A stretch of 64,000 bases of DNA from positions 124,001 to 188,000 of the forward strand of contig NZ_JARSBP010000003.1 in NCBI RefSeq assembly GCF_029623955.1. The letters run 5' to 3'. The position numbers were made by a program, and so were the translations under genes. How positions within the stretch are numbered: position 1 is the stretch's first letter; every line of letters starts with the position of its first letter. The notes beneath the pieces were generated by a model, which saw only the letters and a program-made list of their open reading frames with translations, was not told where the DNA came from and made no database searches. The stretch comes from Mycobacterium sp. 236(2023) (lineage in GTDB: Bacteria; Actinomycetota; Actinomycetes; Mycobacteriales; Mycobacteriaceae). Below, piece by piece: positions 28,191 through 36,274 of this stretch.

Positions 28191-30734
28191 ATGTTCGAAA
28201 GATTCACCGACCGTGCACGTCGGGTTGTCGTCCTGGCTCAAGAAGAAGCCCGGATGCTCAACCACAACTACATCGGCACCGAGCACATCCTGCTGGGCCT
28301 CATTCACGAGGGCGAGGGCGTAGCCGCCAAGTCCCTGGAGTCGCTGGGCATTTCCCTGGAGGGAGTGCGCAGCCAGGTCGAGGAGATCATCGGGCAGGGT
28401 CAGCAGGCTCCGTCCGGTCACATCCCCTTCACCCCCCGCGCCAAGAAGGTACTGGAGCTGAGCCTGCGCGAGGCGCTGCAGCTCGGCCACAACTACATCG
28501 GCACCGAGCACATCCTGCTCGGCCTCATCCGCGAGGGTGAGGGCGTGGCCGCCCAGGTCCTCGTCAAGCTCGGCGCGGAACTCACCCGCGTCCGCCAGCA
28601 GGTCATCCAGCTGCTGTCGGGCTACCAGGGCAAGGAGACCGCAGAGGCGGGCACCGGGGGACGCGGCGGTGAGGCGGGCAATCCGTCCACGTCGCTCGTG
28701 CTCGACCAGTTCGGCCGCAACCTGACCGCCGCCGCGATGGAGGGCAAGCTCGACCCCGTCATCGGCCGCGAGAAGGAAATCGAGCGGGTCATGCAGGTCC
28801 TGAGCCGCCGCACCAAGAACAACCCGGTGCTGATCGGCGAGCCCGGCGTCGGCAAGACCGCCGTCGTGGAAGGTCTCGCGCAGGCGATCGTGCACGGCGA
28901 CGTGCCCGAGACGCTGAAGGACAAGCAGCTCTACACCCTGGACCTCGGGTCGCTGGTCGCGGGCAGCCGCTACCGCGGCGATTTCGAGGAGCGCCTGAAG
29001 AAGGTCCTCAAGGAGATCAACACCCGCGGCGACATCATCCTGTTCATCGACGAGCTGCACACGCTCGTCGGCGCAGGTGCCGCCGAGGGCGCGATCGACG
29101 CCGCCAGCATCCTGAAGCCGAAGCTGGCCCGCGGCGAGCTGCAGACGATCGGTGCGACGACCCTCGACGAGTACCGCAAGTACATCGAGAAGGACGCCGC
29201 GCTGGAGCGCCGCTTCCAGCCGGTCCAGGTCGGAGAGCCGACGGTCGCGCACACCATCGAGATCCTCAAGGGTCTGCGGGACCGCTACGAAGCGCACCAC
29301 CGTGTCTCGATCACCGACGGCGCGATCGCCGCGGCGGCGACACTGGCCGACCGCTACATCAACGACCGGTTCCTGCCGGACAAGGCGATCGACCTCATCG
29401 ACGAGGCGGGCGCGCGGATGCGCATCCGCCGGATGACCGCACCGCCGGACCTTCGCGAGTTCGACGAGAAGATCGCCGACGCCCGCCGGGAGAAGGAGTC
29501 CGCGATCGACGCGCAGGACTTCGAGAAGGCGGCGAATCTGCGCGACAAGGAGAAGCAGCTGGTCGCGCAGCGTGCCGAGCGTGAGAAGCAGTGGCGCTCA
29601 GGCGATCTCGATGTCGTGGCCGAGGTCGACGACGAGCAGATCGCCGAGGTGCTGGGCAACTGGACCGGTATCCCGGTGTTCAAGCTGACCGAGGAGGAGA
29701 CCACTCGTCTGCTCCGCATGGAAGACGAGCTGCACAAGCGGATCATCGGCCAGGAGGACGCCGTCAAGGCGGTCAGCAAGGCGATCCGCCGCACGCGCGC
29801 CGGTCTGAAGGACCCCAAGCGCCCGTCGGGCTCGTTCATCTTCGCCGGCCCGTCGGGTGTCGGTAAGACCGAGTTGTCCAAGGCGCTGGCGAACTTCCTG
29901 TTCGGCGACGACGACGCGCTCATCCAGATCGACATGGGCGAGTTCCATGACCGCTTCACCGCGTCGCGGCTGTTCGGTGCCCCTCCCGGGTACGTCGGCT
30001 ACGAAGAGGGCGGCCAGCTCACCGAGAAGGTGCGCCGCAAGCCGTTCTCGGTCGTGCTGTTCGACGAGATCGAGAAGGCCCACCAGGAGATCTACAACAG
30101 CCTCCTGCAGGTCCTCGAGGACGGCCGTCTGACCGACGGTCAGGGTCGCACCGTCGACTTCAAGAACACGGTGCTGATCTTCACCTCGAACCTCGGTACG
30201 AGCGACATCAGCAAGGCGGTCGGGCTGGGCTTCACCCAGGGCGGCGGCGAGAACAACTACGAGCGGATGAAGCAGAAGGTTCACGACGAACTGAAGAAGC
30301 ACTTCCGTCCGGAGTTCCTCAACCGCATCGACGACATCATCGTCTTCCACCAGCTGACGCAGCAGGAGATCATCGAGATGGTCGACCTGATGATCGGCCG
30401 GGTGTCCAAGCAGCTCGCTGCCAAGGACATGACGATGGAGCTGACGGACAAGGCGAAGGCGCTGCTGGCCAAGCGTGGCTTCGATCCGGTGCTGGGTGCG
30501 CGGCCGTTGCGCCGGACGATCCAGCGCGAGATCGAGGACCAGCTGTCGGAGAAGATCCTCTTCGAAGAGGTCGGACCCGGCCAGAACGTCACCGTCGACG
30601 TCGAGAACTGGGACGGCGAAGGTCAGGGCGAGGACGCGGTGTTCACGTTCGCCGGTGCCCGCAAGGCCGCCGCAGACGCCGAACCGGATCTCGCCCAGGC
30701 CGGAGCGGCGGGCGCGCCGAGCGCTGCTGAATAG
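28191..30734 (+). CDS. clpC1: ATP-dependent Clp protease ATP-binding subunit ClpC1
   Basis: An 847-residue Hsp100 unfoldase feeding ClpP1P2, essential in mycobacteria. The N-domain holds the two repeats [14 protein letters not shown] and [15 protein letters not shown]1 has Walker A GEPGVGKT at 216-223 and Walker [13 protein letters not shown] coiled-coil M-domain lies near 420-470 ([20 protein letters not shown]). D2 has GPSGVGKT at 553-560, and a ClpP-binding loop is expected around [13 protein letters not shown]. The N-domain surface bound by cyclomarin-type compounds appears conserved. Probably under ClgR control from the upstream site, and followed by a strong terminator. Confidence 0.98.
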   Translation: MFERFTDRARRVVVLAQEEARMLNHNYIGTEHILLGLIHEGEGVAAKSLESLGISLEGVRSQVEEIIGQGQQAPSGHIPFTPRAKKVLELSLREALQLGHNYIGTEHILLGLIREGEGVAAQVLVKLGAELTRVRQQVIQLLSGYQGKETAEAGTGGRGGEAGNPSTSLVLDQFGRNLTAAAMEGKLDPVIGREKEIERVMQVLSRRTKNNPVLIGEPGVGKTAVVEGLAQAIVHGDVPETLKDKQLYTLDLGSLVAGSRYRGDFEERLKKVLKEINTRGDIILFIDELHTLVGAGAAEGAIDAASILKPKLARGELQTIGATTLDEYRKYIEKDAALERRFQPVQVGEPTVAHTIEILKGLRDRYEAHHRVSITDGAIAAAATLADRYINDRFLPDKAIDLIDEAGARMRIRRMTAPPDLREFDEKIADARREKESAIDAQDFEKAANLRDKEKQLVAQRAEREKQWRSGDLDVVAEVDDEQIAEVLGNWTGIPVFKLTEEETTRLLRMEDELHKRIIGQEDAVKAVSKAIRRTRAGLKDPKRPSGSFIFAGPSGVGKTELSKALANFLFGDDDALIQIDMGEFHDRFTASRLFGAPPGYVGYEEGGQLTEKVRRKPFSVVLFDEIEKAHQEIYNSLLQVLEDGRLTDGQGRTVDFKNTVLIFTSNLGTSDISKAVGLGFTQGGGENNYERMKQKVHDELKKHFRPEFLNRIDDIIVFHQLTQQEIIEMVDLMIGRVSKQLAAKDMTMELTDKAKALLAKRGFDPVLGARPLRRTIQREIEDQLSEKILFEEVGPGQNVTVDVENWDGEGQGEDAVFTFAGARKAAADAEPDLAQAGAAGAPSAAE

Positions 30735-30750
30735 TTTCACCTAGCCAATC

Positions 30751-30800
30751 GGGCGGTCATCTTCCCAATTCTCGATCCGGGGGAGGGTGACCGCCCTTTT
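30751..30800 (+). terminator. Rho-independent terminator after clpC1
   Basis: A perfect 9-bp stem, GGGCGGTCA (30751-30759) with TGACCGCCC (30788-30796), is followed by TTTT. It begins 16 bases after the clpC1 stop and insulates clpC1 from the riboswitch-controlled cobalt genes. Confidence 0.85.
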
Positions 30801-30802
30801 GG

Positions 30803-30925
30803 GCTTACGATGCTCGTGTAATCGACGGTTGTCGGAATCTGGTGAAACTCCAGAACGGTCGCGCCACTGAACAGTCAGACCCGATGCCCGTCGCAACTCT
30901 GTTCGGGACGCGACATCCCGGAAAG
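30803..30925 (+). ncRNA. Cobalamin riboswitch controlling cbtB-cbtA
   Basis: The region contains the ordered B12-aptamer strings: CGGAATCTGGTGAAACTCC (30832-30850), AGAACGGTCGCGCCACTG (30851-30868, with the B12-box core GCCACTG), then AACAGTCAGACCCGATGCC (30869-30887). These correspond to the conserved GGGAA-GTGAAA, CGCxACTG and AGTCAGxxxACC elements. It ends about 10 bases before cbtB, close to its ribosome site (AAAGGA), so control is probably translational. Genes downstream encode a cobalt transporter, a classic target of this riboswitch. No model score was computed. Confidence 0.88.
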
Positions 30926-30934
30926 GAATACGGA

Positions 30935-31153
30935 ATGACTTCTCCAGAGGTGGGCAAGACCCACGCCGGCGCCATCGACTTCTCGGGCACAAAGGCCGCC
31001 CTGTGGCTTTCGCTGACCGCGTTCCTCGCGCTGTTGGTGATCTACTTCATCGGCATGGACCAGGGCGCGACGTCGGTTTTCGGTAGCAGCAGCACCGGGA
31101 TCCACGAGTTCGTGCACGACGCCCGCCACCTCCTCGGCTTCCCCTGCCACTGA
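30935..31153 (+). CDS. cbtB: Cobalt transporter small subunit CbtB
   Basis: A 72-residue protein with one membrane helix (about residues 20-42: AALWLSLTAFLALLVIYFIG) and a C-terminal metal motif HEFVHDARHLLGFPCH, the hallmark of CbtB. Together with CbtA it is proposed to take up cobalt for cobalamin synthesis. ATG 30935 is chosen from an open frame beginning at 30842, because the upstream part lies in the riboswitch and AAAGGA precedes the ATG. cbtA follows after 23 bases. Confidence 0.92.
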   Translation: MTSPEVGKTHAGAIDFSGTKAALWLSLTAFLALLVIYFIGMDQGATSVFGSSSTGIHEFVHDARHLLGFPCH

Positions 31154-31176
31154 GCCTGAGCCGAGGACAACAGAAA

Positions 31177-31977
31177 ATGGAGAAGCAAATCATCGGGCGC
31201 GGCCTTCTGGCCGGCGCCATCGCCGGCGTGTTGGCGTTCGTCTTCGCGCGGATCTTCGTCGAACCCCAGATCGAACTGGCCATCGGCTATGAGGACGGCA
31301 TCGGCGCTGCGCACGAAGCTCTTGAGACTGCAGCGGGAACCGCGGCCCACAGTCACGGTGGCGAGGGCGGCGGATTCGACCGTGCGGTGCAGATGAACAT
31401 CGGGATGGGCCTGGGCGTCCTGCTGTTCAGCCTCGCCATCGGTGCGCTGTTCGCCGTCGTCTTCGCGGTCGCGTACGGCCGCGTGGGCAACATCTCGGCG
31501 CGGCTGCTCTCGGTGTACGTCGCGGGCGGCATGCTGCTCAGCCTCTACGTCGTGCCCGCGCTGAAGTATCCGGCGAGCCCGCCTGCGCTGAGCCTGGACG
31601 AGACCATCCGCCAGCGCACATTGCTCTATCTCGCGATGGTGGTGCTGTCGGTGGTGATCCTGGTCGGTGCGGTGTGGTTGGGCCGCACATGGGCGCCGAA
31701 GCTCGGCGCCTGGAACGCGACGTTGGCTGCCGCGGGCACCTACGTCGTCGCCCTTGCCGTCGTGATGCTGATCCTGCCGACCATCGACGAGACCCCCGGT
31801 CCGTTGGTCGACGACGCGGGAGTCATCGTCTACGAGGGCTTCCCGGCCGACTTGCTCTACGAATTCCGGCTGTATTCGCTGGGCACGCAGGCCGTCATCT
31901 ACGCGACCATCGGCTTGGTCTTCGCGGCGATGGTGTCCCGACTGCTGGGCGAGAAGAAGCAGTCCGTGGCTGCGTGA
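31177..31977 (+). CDS. cbtA: Cobalt transporter subunit CbtA
   Basis: The 266-residue polytopic protein has about six membrane helices, beginning LLAGAIAGVLAFVFARIFVEP. A histidine-bearing loop (AAHSHGGEGGGFDR, residues 56-69) precedes the second helix and probably helps metal capture. This is the CbtA family, always paired with CbtB and usually under a cobalamin riboswitch, as here. GFPADLLYEFRLYSLGTQAVIYATIGLVF is the conserved last segment. The transport mechanism is not established for the family. The next gene starts 16 bases after the stop and may be co-regulated. Confidence 0.9.
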   Translation: MEKQIIGRGLLAGAIAGVLAFVFARIFVEPQIELAIGYEDGIGAAHEALETAAGTAAHSHGGEGGGFDRAVQMNIGMGLGVLLFSLAIGALFAVVFAVAYGRVGNISARLLSVYVAGGMLLSLYVVPALKYPASPPALSLDETIRQRTLLYLAMVVLSVVILVGAVWLGRTWAPKLGAWNATLAAAGTYVVALAVVMLILPTIDETPGPLVDDAGVIVYEGFPADLLYEFRLYSLGTQAVIYATIGLVFAAMVSRLLGEKKQSVAA

Positions 31978-31992
31978 TCCGATGACACCGCG

Positions 31993-32550
31993 GTGAGTGA
32001 GGTCGTCCGGCTGACCCTCGTGTCACATGCCATGACCGATGCGATGGCGGCCGGACGGTTTCCCACCGACGAAGGAGTCAACGACCTCGGCCGCAGACAG
32101 ATTGCCGCCGTCAACACTGTGGATCTCGGGCCGGTCGAGCGTGCTGTGTGCGGTCCGGAGGCGCGTGCCCAGCAGACGGCGCTGCTGCTGGGTTTGGAGC
32201 CGGAGATACGGCCGGGTCTGGCGGACCTGGACTGCGGTCGGTGGCGCGGTGATTTCCTGGGCCGGGTGCCGCCCGCCGAGATGACGATCTGGCTCACCGA
32301 TCCGACCCGTGCACCCCATGGCGGCGAGTCCGTCGTCGATCTCGTTGCGCGCGTAGCCGGTTGGATGGACTCGTTGACGTCAGAACACGCCCGTGTCGTT
32401 GCCGTGACACACCCCGCCGTGGTTCGGGCGGCCGTCCTGGTGGCGGTGGATGCGCCGCCGAAGTCGTTCTGGCGCATCGATATTGCCCCGGTGAGCCGGA
32501 CGGTCATGCATTTCCGCGGCCACGTATGGACGCTCCGGTCTAACCCCTAG
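31993..32550 (+). CDS. Histidine-phosphatase-superfamily protein with a degenerate RHG motif
   Basis: A 185-residue phosphoglycerate-mutase-fold protein. The first catalytic motif, normally R-H-G, reads SHA (residues 11-13, LTLVSHAMTDAMAAG), and the second histidine is kept in VAVTHPAVVRAAVL. LADLDCGRWRGDFL and HGGESVVDLVARV are typical family blocks. Such genes commonly follow cbtA in actinobacteria, so a link to cobalamin precursor dephosphorylation is possible. The Arg to Ser change makes ordinary phosphatase activity doubtful. GTG 31993 is the start used. Its end overlaps the end of lpqF by 11 bases. Confidence 0.75.
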   Translation: MSEVVRLTLVSHAMTDAMAAGRFPTDEGVNDLGRRQIAAVNTVDLGPVERAVCGPEARAQQTALLLGLEPEIRPGLADLDCGRWRGDFLGRVPPAEMTIWLTDPTRAPHGGESVVDLVARVAGWMDSLTSEHARVVAVTHPAVVRAAVLVAVDAPPKSFWRIDIAPVSRTVMHFRGHVWTLRSNP

Positions 32551-33910
32551 GGATCAGGTCGAACGTCTGCCGTGCGATCGACATCAGCCACGCCGCCGCC
32601 GTCTGGCTGCGGAACTCCGGCCAGTTCGACTGCAGGCTGACGACCCACGGCTGACCCGACTTGTCGACGGCGTACCAGCTGAACGTCAGATCGCCGGGCA
32701 GGTTGCCCGCCTTGGCGCCGATGTAGGGCCATTCGGTGCGGTCGAGGTCGATGCCCGGCAGGAACGACAGGATGTCCTTCACCGCCGCGGCCTCGCCGAC
32801 CGCTTCCCTCTGCAGCGTCGCGTGCAGCCGGCAGATGTCGGCGGCGCTGCCGTACCACTCGGCGCCGTACTCGGATGCGGGCATGTGGGTGCGATTCGGA
32901 TCCGGTTCGTAGGGACGGGAATTCGTCTGCTGAAGCAGCTGCGCCCGCACCTCGGGTGAGCCCTGCTTCCACTGCTCGCGGAGGTCGGGGGTGCCCCAGC
33001 CGACCGAGAACAGCTCGTGCATCGTCGGGAACGGCGTCATGCTCGCGGGGTCGTGGTGGCCGGCGGTGACGAGCGCGCGCTCGATGGCGCCGGGCCCGAG
33101 CCGCTCGATCAGGAGGTCGGTCGCCATGTTGTCGCTGGCCGAGATCATCTGCTGGGAGGCTTCGCGCACGGTCACGGTCGCGCCGGGTTCCAGCTCGTCG
33201 AACCCGGACGAGCCGACAGCCTTCGCCTCCTCGGTGATCGTGAGCGTGTCGGTCCAAGCGAGCGTGCCGGCCTTGACCGCCTCGGCGACGGCCAGCAGCA
33301 CGTACAGCTTGAAGATCGAGGCCAGCGGCAGTGACATGTCGGTGTTGGACCCGGCCACCTTCTCGCAGCGGCCGTCGTTGACCTTCGCCACCTGATACGA
33401 GTACCTCGCCCCGGTCGCCGAGATCTGCTCGTCGATGTCGGACCATTCGTCGATCTCGGGTTTGACGAGGTCGACGGTGAACCGGTCGATCATGCCCGCA
33501 TCGTCGGTGCGCAATCGGATGGTCTGCGCGACGCCGTAGGAGGTGACCACCTCCATCGTCACGTGCCCGGCACCCACCTCGACGTCGGTGACCTTGAACG
33601 GCCGGTCCCACCAGATCCGGTCGAGCGTCACACCCACGTGTTCGACGAGATCGGGGACCGCCATCGTGCGGACGTTGGCCTCACCGATCGGCCAGTCGCT
33701 GTTGAGCATGTCCATGGTCTGCTTGGCGCGCAGCCCCTGGGGGGTGTTGATCTGGATCGGCACCCCGTACGCCGCATCGGCGGGCGCCGGACGTGTAGTC
33801 GCGCATCCGCAGGCCAGGGCCGCGACGGTGACGAGCGCTATCGCACAGTTGATCGCTCGGCGCCGGGCCCGGCCCGCCTCACGCCTCGGAGTCGGTCCCT
33901 GCGACGTCAA
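32540..33910 (-). CDS. lpqF: Lipoprotein LpqF, serine hydrolase of the class A beta-lactamase/DD-peptidase fold
   Basis: A 456-residue lipoprotein with a signal peptide ending ALACGC (Cys34 or Cys36). Residues ~45-155 form an N-terminal NTF2-like part. The second half has beta-lactamase motifs: LASIFK with Ser198 and Lys201, SASDN as the SDN-like motif, and GAKAGNLPG in place of KTG. It probably acts on peptidoglycan or another extracytoplasmic ester; beta-lactamase activity is unproven. The start is TTG 33910, which overlaps the end of mhuD by 32 bases, so it is translationally coupled to mhuD. M. tuberculosis has the same neighbours (Rv3593 lpqF, Rv3592 mhuD). Confidence 0.85.
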   Translation of the reverse strand: MTSQGPTPRREAGRARRRAINCAIALVTVAALACGCATTRPAPADAAYGVPIQINTPQGLRAKQTMDMLNSDWPIGEANVRTMAVPDLVEHVGVTLDRIWWDRPFKVTDVEVGAGHVTMEVVTSYGVAQTIRLRTDDAGMIDRFTVDLVKPEIDEWSDIDEQISATGARYSYQVAKVNDGRCEKVAGSNTDMSLPLASIFKLYVLLAVAEAVKAGTLAWTDTLTITEEAKAVGSSGFDELEPGATVTVREASQQMISASDNMATDLLIERLGPGAIERALVTAGHHDPASMTPFPTMHELFSVGWGTPDLREQWKQGSPEVRAQLLQQTNSRPYEPDPNRTHMPASEYGAEWYGSAADICRLHATLQREAVGEAAAVKDILSFLPGIDLDRTEWPYIGAKAGNLPGDLTFSWYAVDKSGQPWVVSLQSNWPEFRSQTAAAWLMSIARQTFDLIPRG

Positions 33911-34196
33911 GAACGACCTCGAACTCGAGCAGTGATGCGCCGGTGGAGACGGGGTTGGACCGCTCGCCGGCGTGCGCAGCGATGGCGGGTCCGGATGCCC
34001 ACGCCTGGAATGCCTCTTCGGATTCCCACTGCGTCACGACGAAGTAGCGGGTTTCCCCCTTGATTGGACGGAGCAGCTGAAAGCCGAGGAAACCGGGCTG
34101 GTTGTCGACCGCATGGGCGCGATGCGCGAACCGCTTCTCCAGCTCCGGACCCGCGTCGGGCGGAACCTCGATGGCGTTGATCTTCACCACTGACAT
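33879..34196 (-). CDS. mhuD: Haem-degrading monooxygenase MhuD (mycobilin-producing)
   Basis: The 105-residue dimeric ferredoxin-like protein opens haem to mycobilin and releases iron. The catalytic residues known from M. tuberculosis MhuD are all present: Asn7 (VVKINAIEV), Trp66 (FQAWASG) and His75 (AIAAHAGE). The length is standard. It overlaps lpqF downstream and diverges from the alpha/beta hydrolase gene, with 21 bases between starts. No iron box was recognised in that short gap. Confidence 0.95.
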   Translation of the reverse strand: MSVVKINAIEVPPDAGPELEKRFAHRAHAVDNQPGFLGFQLLRPIKGETRYFVVTQWESEEAFQAWASGPAIAAHAGERSNPVSTGASLLEFEVVLDVAGTDSEA

Positions 34197-34217
34197 GGCG
34201 ACAGGCTACCGTGCCCA

Positions 34218-34982
34218 ATGGTGTCGACTGAGCTGCTGACCTGTCATGGCGGGACCGGCCGTCCACTCGTTCTGGTGCACGGCCTCATGGGGCGCGGTAC
34301 CACCTGGCCGCGGCAGCTGCCCTGGCTGACGCGGTTGGGGCGGGTCTACACCTACGACGCGCCGTGGCACCGGGGGCGCGACCTCGCGGACCCTCACCCG
34401 ATCTCGACGGAGCGGTTCGTCGCCGACCTCGCTGACGCGGTGGCTGCGCTCGGTGAACCTGCGGTCATGGTCGGCCATTCGATGGGTGCGCTGCACTCCT
34501 GGTGTCTGGCCGCCGAACGGCCGGAGCTGGTGGAGGCCGTGGTGGTCGAGGACATGGCGCCCGACTTCCGCGGGAGGACGACGGGACCGTGGGAACCGTG
34601 GGTGTATGCGCTGCCTGTCGACTTCGCGACGGCCCAGCAGGTGTACGACGCGTTCGGGCCGGTGGCGGGGCAGTACTTCCTGGAGGCGTTCGACCGGACG
34701 GCAACGGGGTGGCGGTTGCACGGCCATCCGGAGAAGTGGATCGAGATCGCGGCGGAGTGGGGGCGGCGGGACTACTGGGAACAGTGGCGCGCGGTGTCGG
34801 TGCCGGCGTTGTTGTTGGAAGCGGGCGCCGGCGTCACGCCAGAAGGTCAGATGGGGGCGATGGCGGAAATGGCGCGCCGGGCGACGTATGTGCACGTGCC
34901 CGGCGCGGGCCATCTCATCCACGACGACGCGCCGCGGAAATACCGGGACGCGGTCGAGGCGTTCTTAACGACGTTCGCCTGA
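34218..34982 (+). CDS. Alpha/beta hydrolase
   Basis: A 254-residue alpha/beta hydrolase with the oxyanion motif VLVHGLMGRGTTW, the nucleophile elbow VGHSMGALHSW (Ser about residue 86) and the catalytic His in VPGAGHLIHDDAP. It is of the non-haem peroxidase/esterase group; the substrate is unknown. M. tuberculosis Rv3591c holds the equivalent place next to mhuD. ATG 34218 is the start. Its 3' end overlaps a small opposing gene by 18 bases. Confidence 0.85.
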   Translation: MVSTELLTCHGGTGRPLVLVHGLMGRGTTWPRQLPWLTRLGRVYTYDAPWHRGRDLADPHPISTERFVADLADAVAALGEPAVMVGHSMGALHSWCLAAERPELVEAVVVEDMAPDFRGRTTGPWEPWVYALPVDFATAQQVYDAFGPVAGQYFLEAFDRTATGWRLHGHPEKWIEIAAEWGRRDYWEQWRAVSVPALLLEAGAGVTPEGQMGAMAEMARRATYVHVPGAGHLIHDDAPRKYRDAVEAFLTTFA

Positions 34983-35216
34983 CGCGCTGGAGACGGGCCA
35001 GTCGGGGTGCGCCTCGAAGCGCGTGCGGATGGCATCGACGTCGTGCTGCACTCGGAACGAGTCGCGGTCCTCGAACAAGCGGCCGGTCATGGGCGCGGCC
35101 CACCGGAACTGGTCGATGTGCAGGCGCAGCGAGCCGGAGCGGTTGGCGGCCCAGGTCAGAAGCGCGGCGAGGGCGAACGGCGAGATCAGGATCAGGAAGG
35201 CCAGTGCGGTACTCAT
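34965..35216 (-). CDS. Small single-pass membrane protein, unknown function
   Basis: An 83-residue protein, MSTALAFLILISPFALAALLTWAANRSG, with one N-terminal membrane helix. A conserved-looking cytoplasmic part follows (LRLHIDQFRWAAPMTGRLFEDRDSFRVQHDVDAIRTRFEAHPDWP). The frame is open far upstream, but that part is antisense to the GlxA-type regulator. ATG 35216 gives a sensible membrane start. I do not recognise a family with a known role; short proteins with this RLFEDRD/RVQHD pattern are common in mycobacteria. Confidence 0.7.
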   Translation of the reverse strand: MSTALAFLILISPFALAALLTWAANRSGSLRLHIDQFRWAAPMTGRLFEDRDSFRVQHDVDAIRTRFEAHPDWPVSSASGERR

Positions 35217-35288
35217 GGCAGTAATACTCCGCGTAGAAAATATCCCGCCGACAGTGGCAGAAGCGACACACGTCGATAAGATGCTGCC

Positions 35289-36269
35289 ATGGCCTTGAAA
35301 ACGGTGTCCGTGCTCGTGCTCGACGGGCTCGCGGTGTTCGAGTTCGGAGTCATCTGCGAGGTCTTCGGCATCGACCGCTCGGCCGACGGCGTCCCCAACT
35401 TCGAGTTCAAGGTGTGCGGGCCCGAACCGGGCCGGCCGCTGCGTACGTCCGTCGGCGCGACGATCGTGCCCGACCACGGGCTCGACGACCTGATCGGCGC
35501 CGACCTCGTCGCTATCCCGGCGATCGCCAGCCAGGAGGGCACCTACATGCCCCAAGCGCTCGACGCCATCCGGCGGGCCGCGGAAACCGGATCGATCATC
35601 CTGACGGTGTGCTCGGGGGCGTTCGTCGCCGGTGCCGCAGGCCTGCTCGACGGCAGACCGTGCACCACGCACTGGATGCATGCCGACGCGCTGGCCGAGA
35701 TGTATCCGACGGCGCAGGTGGATCGCAACGTGCTGTTCGTCGACGACGGCAACCTGATCACCAGCGCGGGCACCGCGGCGGGTATCGACGCCTGCCTGCA
35801 TCTGGTGCGCCGGGAACTCGGCAGCGAGGTCACCAACAAGATCGCCCGCCGCATGGTGGTGCCCCCGCAACGCGACGGAGGACAGCGGCAGTACATCGAC
35901 CAGCCGATTCCGGTGAAGTGTTCGGAGCGGTTCGCGCCGCACCTGGACTGGATCCTGGCGAACCTGGACAAGCCCCACACCGTCACGACGCTGGCACGCC
36001 GCGCACACATGTCCGGCCGCACCTTTGCGCGGCGTTTCGTCGAGGAGACTGGCCGCACCCCGATGCAGTGGGTGACGGATCAGCGGGTGCTCTACGCGCG
36101 CCGCATGCTCGAGGAGTCGACGATGGACATCGACCGGATCGCCGAGCAGTCCGGGTTCGGAACGGCGACCCTGCTGCGCCATCACTTCCGCCGCATCATC
36201 GGCGTGACGCCATCGGACTACCGCAGGCGCTTCAACTCCGCCGATCCGGAGGTCTCGGTCATCGCCTGA
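35289..36269 (+). CDS. GlxA-family transcriptional regulator (DJ-1/PfpI domain plus AraC HTH)
   Basis: The 326-residue regulator has an N-terminal class I glutamine-amidotransferase-like (DJ-1/PfpI) domain with the nucleophile-elbow Cys108 in LTVCSGAFVAGAAG. The C-terminal AraC/XylS double HTH spans about residues 220-318 (LARRAHMSGRTFARRFVEETGRTP, then IAEQSGFGTATLLRHHFRRIIGVTPSDYR). GlxA-type regulators usually sense nitrogenous small molecules. ATG 35289 is the start. It converges on the LuxR regulator gene with 5 bases between stops. Its target is not evident. Confidence 0.88.
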   Translation: MALKTVSVLVLDGLAVFEFGVICEVFGIDRSADGVPNFEFKVCGPEPGRPLRTSVGATIVPDHGLDDLIGADLVAIPAIASQEGTYMPQALDAIRRAAETGSIILTVCSGAFVAGAAGLLDGRPCTTHWMHADALAEMYPTAQVDRNVLFVDDGNLITSAGTAAGIDACLHLVRRELGSEVTNKIARRMVVPPQRDGGQRQYIDQPIPVKCSERFAPHLDWILANLDKPHTVTTLARRAHMSGRTFARRFVEETGRTPMQWVTDQRVLYARRMLEESTMDIDRIAEQSGFGTATLLRHHFRRIIGVTPSDYRRRFNSADPEVSVIA

Positions 36270-36274
36270 TCGAA

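Noticed and set aside
28104..29300. Open frame of 398 codons antisense to clpC1
   Set aside because: Shadow of the clpC1 third-codon-position GC bias; no domain, no ribosome site.
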